Shown here: one piece after another, positions 59,980-64,000 of the stretch
Position numbering within the stretch: position 1 is the stretch's first letter
Layout: the number at the start of each line of letters is the position of its first letter
Source of the DNA: Isoetes taiwanensis
Lineage: Eukaryota > Streptophyta > Lycopodiopsida > Isoetales > Isoetaceae
Assembly: GCA_021234155.1 (NCBI GenBank)
Contig: JAJEKV010000093.1
Location: forward strand, 1,178,001-1,242,000
Reading direction: 5' to 3'
DNA: 64,000 nucleotides
The notes under the pieces: generated by a model
Seen by the model: the letters and a program-made list of their open reading frames with translations, nothing else
Told to the model about the DNA's origin: nothing
The model's database searches: none
Translations under genes and position numbers: made by a program

Positions 59980-62104
59980 CATAAGTTGCCCTTGGCTCCC
60001 GAGGGGGATGATCGGCATGCCCAATTCTTGTGTGCCCGTTCACAAAGTATGGTCCTTGCCCTAGAGTCGTTCACTTTGCATACGCCTCACCTTCTTGAAG
60101 TTAGTGAATGTGACACGTTCATCGGCAATCTTCCTTGCACCCAATATGGCACATTGTATTATCTCTTCACGGGAGGTGTTCACCACAAACCCCTGCTTCC
60201 TTCATGGACCTAGATGACAAGAGAATTATATTCTTGCAAAATCAAAATAGGCTACAAATGATGATTAGAAGTTATACGATGTATGCCATGTGTGTCTCCA
60301 CGTTGTTGGTTAGAATGTAGAGGAGCAGTCAATCCTCCGTCCCCTGAGTGCTTTCGTTTTGAAATGCCCAGCGCCTTTTCAAGGCACAATGCCATGCCTC
60401 TATGGCTGCATTAGTCTCTTGGTTGGAGTGAGGGGTACATCCTTGTAGCCAATACCCATTGGCAAATGTTTTTGGTCCTCCTTACTCATGGCCAGCCAAC
60501 TTGGGGTATTGAGGATATTTCCTCAATAAGTCCTCCAATTTCCTAGTTGCCTCCCTCCTTCTTGCCTCCCTATACTCTTCCGCATACACATTGTCCCCTA
60601 GAGGACCGTGGTACGTACATAATGTAACCAAGTTCCTTGAAATGGTCGTTCGTGCCACCTTGTTCTTGATGTTCTTACGCAACCACTTGATCCAAGCCCT
60701 CCTCACGTGCCATATGCAAATTTGCACGGGCACACTAGGAAAAACCTTTGAAATTAAACAATGTTAGTACACTTGTGATTTGCTTCCAAGGATTAGAGTT
60801 TGACAAGTTACTTTTTCGCGGCCTTTATCTCGGCATGGGCATCATCGTAATGATGCAAGAAGGCTGCCAATCGGGGATCATCTCGGCATAAGGACTCCTT
60901 TAGTGCTTGCATCCACTTTGTTATAGCTCCACTCTTTTGAGAATTGGTAATAACGTAAGCCAATGGTAAACCATTGGAATACTCATCAAAAGAAGTGTGA
61001 AAAGATAGAACCACGCATTAAACCATACACAATAATCAAATCAACACACAATAAAAGTTGAGGAAGAACCAGCACCTCTTGTCGTTTTGTTTTGAATGTA
61101 GAGTCCATGCAAATGGCTTTGTTCTTGCCAAATTTCAACATGGACTCCCTTTGGATTGAGTCATAACTCCTAATTGAAACAAGTCTCCTTGCTCATACAT
61201 GAACACAGAATCTTGATGTTGTTGAACCCACATGTCAATGCTAGTGGGAAGATCTTCATGTAGCTTCCATGTGTTACGAACAACTCCCTTTTCAATATTG
61301 TACCGCCCCAATTTTCAACACATCATCCCTACACATGCTTTCCTGTCCATTCACTTCAAGTCTCAACCTCCACCTCTCTTCATGCATGTTCATTACACTC
61401 GTGGTGTGCCATTGGACAAGCTTAAATCTTACCCATTCCCTCAATTCTTGTGAGATCCGGGGTGCTAGCTTGAACCTAACTCCAAAGGATGGGTCAACAA
61501 ACCTACCATGGCGAGGCAAACCTTGGATATTCTTGTGATCAAACCCATAATAAGTGATATGTGAAAAGTGCGGAAGGAAATAGAGTTGCGATTGTGAAAT
61601 GGCACCGGCAGCCCCTACGTATGCCCTCTCCCCTCTCAACCCTTTTCCCACGTGTTGGTGGACGTGGTCTTTCCTCAACCACATGAGTGTTTTTTGTCTT
61701 GTCACGAGGTCCATATGAACACCAATATCTGAATTGTGCATTACAAGTTAGTATTAATCTACTAGGTGTAATCTTAATGACAAGCACCTCAAATGACTTA
61801 AAAAGCAAGATTTATAATCAAACACATAGGCGAAAGCAAACACATAATCTTGGACTCATGATTTAAAACAAAAACACATGTATCAAACCAATACCTCTTC
61901 AACGTCACATATGAATCCTTGTAGGGTCTTTTTTAACACTCTCTCGAACCTTGAACTTCTTAGATAGAAATTGGCGGGTGCTTCACAATTCCTCTGCTCC
62001 CCAAGAACGAAATCTTGGACCCGGTGCGTATGGATGTAGCAAGTCCAAACAAGCATCCGCCACCCCTTGAATATCAATTTACAAAATGCTCTTCGGGATA
62101 CCAA
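59980..62104 (-). pseudogene. MULE transposase with zinc-binding N-terminus and SWIM finger
   Basis: Catalyses cut-and-paste movement of the element. On the minus strand in order: exon frame 62104-61883 (ending FICDVEE, possible GTATTG donor), acceptor TTCAG near 61733, and a Cys/His N-terminal region with GCRCHFTIATLFPSA in one frame and PRHGRFVDPSFGVRFKLAP in another. The core follows: CMDSTFKTK (first catalytic Asp, 61103-61105), GLPLAYVITNSQKSGAI, YDDAHAEIK (second Asp, 60829-60849), ICIWHVRRAWIKWL (60692-60712), and AIEAWHCALKRRW (60368-60412). Near 60055-59985 is a SWIM-type finger (C..NWACRSSPSGAKGNLCKH). An intron probably separates 60808 and 60733. Several frame breaks are visible; some may be introns, so activity is undecided. 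Confidence 0.85.
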
Positions 62105-62559
62105 TGTAAGTTGCCATGATCAAACAGCCATTTGGAGGTGTTTGAACATATCTCGACCCTGGAAATAAGAACAAGCAGAAAATGACAACGCTTGTTTTCG
62201 GGCTATTATCTCGACCCTAAAAGCCGGAAATAAAAACATTAAACACAAAATCGTAGCGCTTCTTTAAAGCCCTTGAACTTACCTCTTCTCTCTTACGCTC
62301 TAACTCGTCCATAGTCGCGGCCCGTACCGCGCATTAAGGCTCCTCCTCCATGCCTCGCTACTTCGACATCGACCACACGCGCGAGGGGCGAACCACACTC
62401 CGGATGGTGATCCCGGAGGGTGGTCTCGAACGTCCGCGTGTTCTCATTGTATTGGTTTGTCGTGCATGGGCCGCGGGAATTCAAACTTAGACCACGATTA
62501 GTCCCCGCTATCTCTACAGGCCCAAACATTCTCATATTCGCCTCCTAATCCGCAGGGGC

Positions 62560-63419
62560 AAATGACAATGGGGATCCCGGAGGAGGGATCACCACGGCGG
62601 ATAAGCGTCCCATGGTTATCATTGAGGGGATCGAGGAGGGGATCACTGACGGATAGCGTCCGCCGCTATCGACCATTAGGGTGATCAGGAGGAGGGATCT
62701 GCGTCCGGTGCCGGGGATCCCGGGAGGAGGTGATCCTGCCGGATAGCGTCGGCGGATTATCGACCATGGGGGTGATCGAGAAGGGGATCCAAGGTCCGGG
62801 GTGCCCGGGATCGAGGAGGAGGGATCACCTCGGCGGACAGGGTCCATGGCCAAGCATCCAGTGGCCGTGACTCCTACCGATAGGGTCCGGCCAACCACGG
62901 CCTGGGTGATCCCGAGGAGGGGATCAGCGTCGAGTGCGGGGATCCCGGAGAAGGGGATCACCTCTACGGATAAGCGTCCGGCCGTTATGTCCATTAGGGG
63001 TGATCCCGTGAGGGATCCCGTGCCGGGTGCCGGGGATCCTGAGGAGGGATCACCTCGGCCCGGAGGCCCGCCAAGTATCGGCCCATTAGGGTGTGATCTG
63101 AGGAGGGATCCAAGGTCGTGGTGCGGGGATCCGGAGGGGGATCACCTCGGCGGATATCGGCCCTAACAGCCATCGGCACCGCGGGGATCCGGAGGAGGAG
63201 GATCGCGTGGAGATCCCCGAGGCGGGGATCTCTCGAGGCTGCGACGGGCCACATTACTCCGGGTTTGACCTACGGGATGGTGCAGGCCCGATGTGGCGTC
63301 TGCCAGATATCTCGAAGCGAGGGTCTCCGAAGCGGACCCGTCGAGGAGACCGGGATCCGGGAGGCCGTAAATTTATCTCCGGGATCACCGAATCAAGGGT
63401 AAAAGTATCCTGAGCCCTC
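62560..63419 (-). repeat. Right terminal inverted repeat of the MULE
   Basis: Reverse complement of the left terminal repeat, with the same GGCGGATAAGCGTCCGCC-type hairpins and GATC(C)CGGAGGAGGGATCACC units. The outer end AAGGGTAAAAGTATCCTGAG lies at 63395-63414. Confidence 0.9.
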
Positions 63420-63597
63420 CGAGGCCTCACGAACGGTGAAAAAGAGGGCGGCCCTTCTTTCTAGTCTTTATATATGTTTAAAAAAGCCGAAACCCTAATA
63501 CGCACCCAAAAGCCCTAATACCGCAGTACGCACCCAAGAGCCCTAATACCGCGGGGGAGATTAGAACCCTATCCAAGCTTCGGCCGGGCGAACCAGC
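63420..63597 (+). promoter_or_regulatory. RPS11 core promoter and 5' leader
   Basis: TTTATATATG (63467-63476) is a TATA box; the telo-box AAACCCTAA is at 63490-63498. Two more copies of GCCCTAATACCGC follow (about 63522 and 63540), giving three near-tandem CCCTAATAC elements with CGCACCCAA between them. Telo-boxes are common in plant ribosomal-protein promoters. The MULE end lies 48 bp upstream of the TATA box. Confidence 0.75.
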
Positions 63598-64000
63598 ATG
63601 GCGGACCAGGTAGGTCATCTTCCGTGCAAGATCTGGAGTCTCTTATTTTCTGTTTTGGTTTTGCACTTAAATTTTTCTTTTGTCGATCTGCAGACGGAGA
63701 GAGCTTTCCTTAAGCAGCCCAAGGTCTCCCTTACGTAAGTTCATTCTTTTAGTTCCGCGTTTCTGGTTATAGTCATATCTTAATACCTCATTTGGACTGC
63801 AGCGGGAAGAAATCTGGCAAAGGAAAGGCCCCCGGGAAGGCTGGAAATCGTTTCTGGAAGAATGTTGGTCTTGGATTCAAGACTCCACGAGAAGCTATTG
63901 AAGGTATTTGTTTTAGCTAAGTAATGTCTTTTAGCTGTTTGACAAGCCTCTTGGATAATTTTGTAGTCATGTTAAATTGACGTTTTTGTTTTGTAATTCT
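63598..64000 (+). CDS. RPS11: 40S ribosomal protein S11 (uS17), 5' part
   Basis: Component of the cytosolic small ribosomal subunit. Exon 1 is 63598-63609 (MADQ), exon 2 is 63694-63734 ([13 protein letters not shown]), exon 3 is 63803-63903 ([18 protein letters not shown] then [15 protein letters not shown]). All splice sites are canonical (GTAGGT/CTGCAG, GTAAGT/CTGCAG, GTATTT). The plant S11 start is usually [15 protein letters not shown] with GNRFWK and GLGFKTPR later, so the match is very strong. The frame is intact and the rest of the gene (about 110 residues) continues beyond the right edge, after a third intron starting at 63904. The very short first exon and the introns inside the first 20 codons are as expected for plant ribosomal-protein genes. 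Confidence 0.97.

Larger units (their letters stand above)
53623..63419. mobile_element. Giant Mutator-like element with Ulp1 gene, unknown gene and transposase
   Basis: The left and right ends are long inverted repeats: the outermost 50 bases (GGATACTTTTACCCTTGATT and following) match with few differences. Inside are a plus-strand Ulp1-type protease gene, a small plus-strand gene and a minus-strand MULE transposase. Two extra arrays of the terminal-repeat units lie between the genes. MULEs usually make 8-11-bp target duplications; none is visible here, so the insertion is either old or rearranged. Ulp1-bearing MULEs (Kaonashi type) are known in angiosperms. Confidence 0.85.

Overview
This is eukaryotic nuclear DNA from a land plant. 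Three things show it: GT-AG introns in recognisable genes (RPS11, a SKP1-like gene, an ATP-phosphoribosyltransferase relic), plant-type telo-box motifs in the ribosomal-protein promoter, and plant gene families (a CXE/GID1-like carboxylesterase relic). Most of the window is transposable elements at different stages of decay, plus satellites and gene fragments, as expected of a large repeat-rich genome. A two-ORF retroelement whose reverse transcriptase looks Penelope-like would be unusual in a flowering plant and hints at a seed-free plant or gymnosperm. The species cannot be fixed from the sequence alone.

Layout. 0.3-0.9 kb: unknown decayed coding relic with a poly(A) on the minus strand. 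2.7-10.3 kb: LTR retrotransposon with recognisable LTRs and polypurine tracts but no recognisable pol. 11.4-12.6 kb: SKP1-like gene, probably a pseudogene, with a minisatellite in its intron. 13.1-13.7 kb: LINE 3' end. 14.5-16.6 kb: AT-rich DNA with a fold-back structure. 16.8-18.4 kb: unidentified coding relics. 19.8-21.7 kb: LINE with ORF1 and endonuclease, cut short by a palindrome-rich repeat (21.7-23.2 kb) that has an inverted relative at 48.7-49.6 kb. 23.8-31.1 kb: the Penelope-like retroelement, bracketed by a perfect 45-bp direct repeat and carrying a 173-bp (CA)n tract. 34.2-38.3 kb: a frame-broken but near-complete LINE with a (CTTC)n tail, then an element with inverted tRNA-like ends and minisatellites. 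41-48 kb: mostly unassigned DNA with a small retroposon, a LINE tail, an ATP-PRT pseudogene and a carboxylesterase pseudogene. 49.5-53.5 kb: two more LINE copies.

The most remarkable object is 53.6-63.4 kb: a 9.8-kb Mutator-like element (MULE). It has terminal inverted repeats of about 0.9 kb built from GGATC/hairpin units, a plus-strand Ulp1-type (C48) cysteine protease gene, a small plus-strand gene of unknown function, and a minus-strand MULE transposase with a SWIM zinc finger. Two internal arrays of the same GGATC units separate these three genes. The right end lies about 50 bp upstream of the TATA box of RPS11 (cytosolic ribosomal protein uS17), the only clearly intact host gene, which runs off the right edge of the window.

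The host-derived genes do not form a pathway. SKP1 (SCF ubiquitin ligase), HISN1 (histidine biosynthesis) and the carboxylesterase are isolated relics among transposons.
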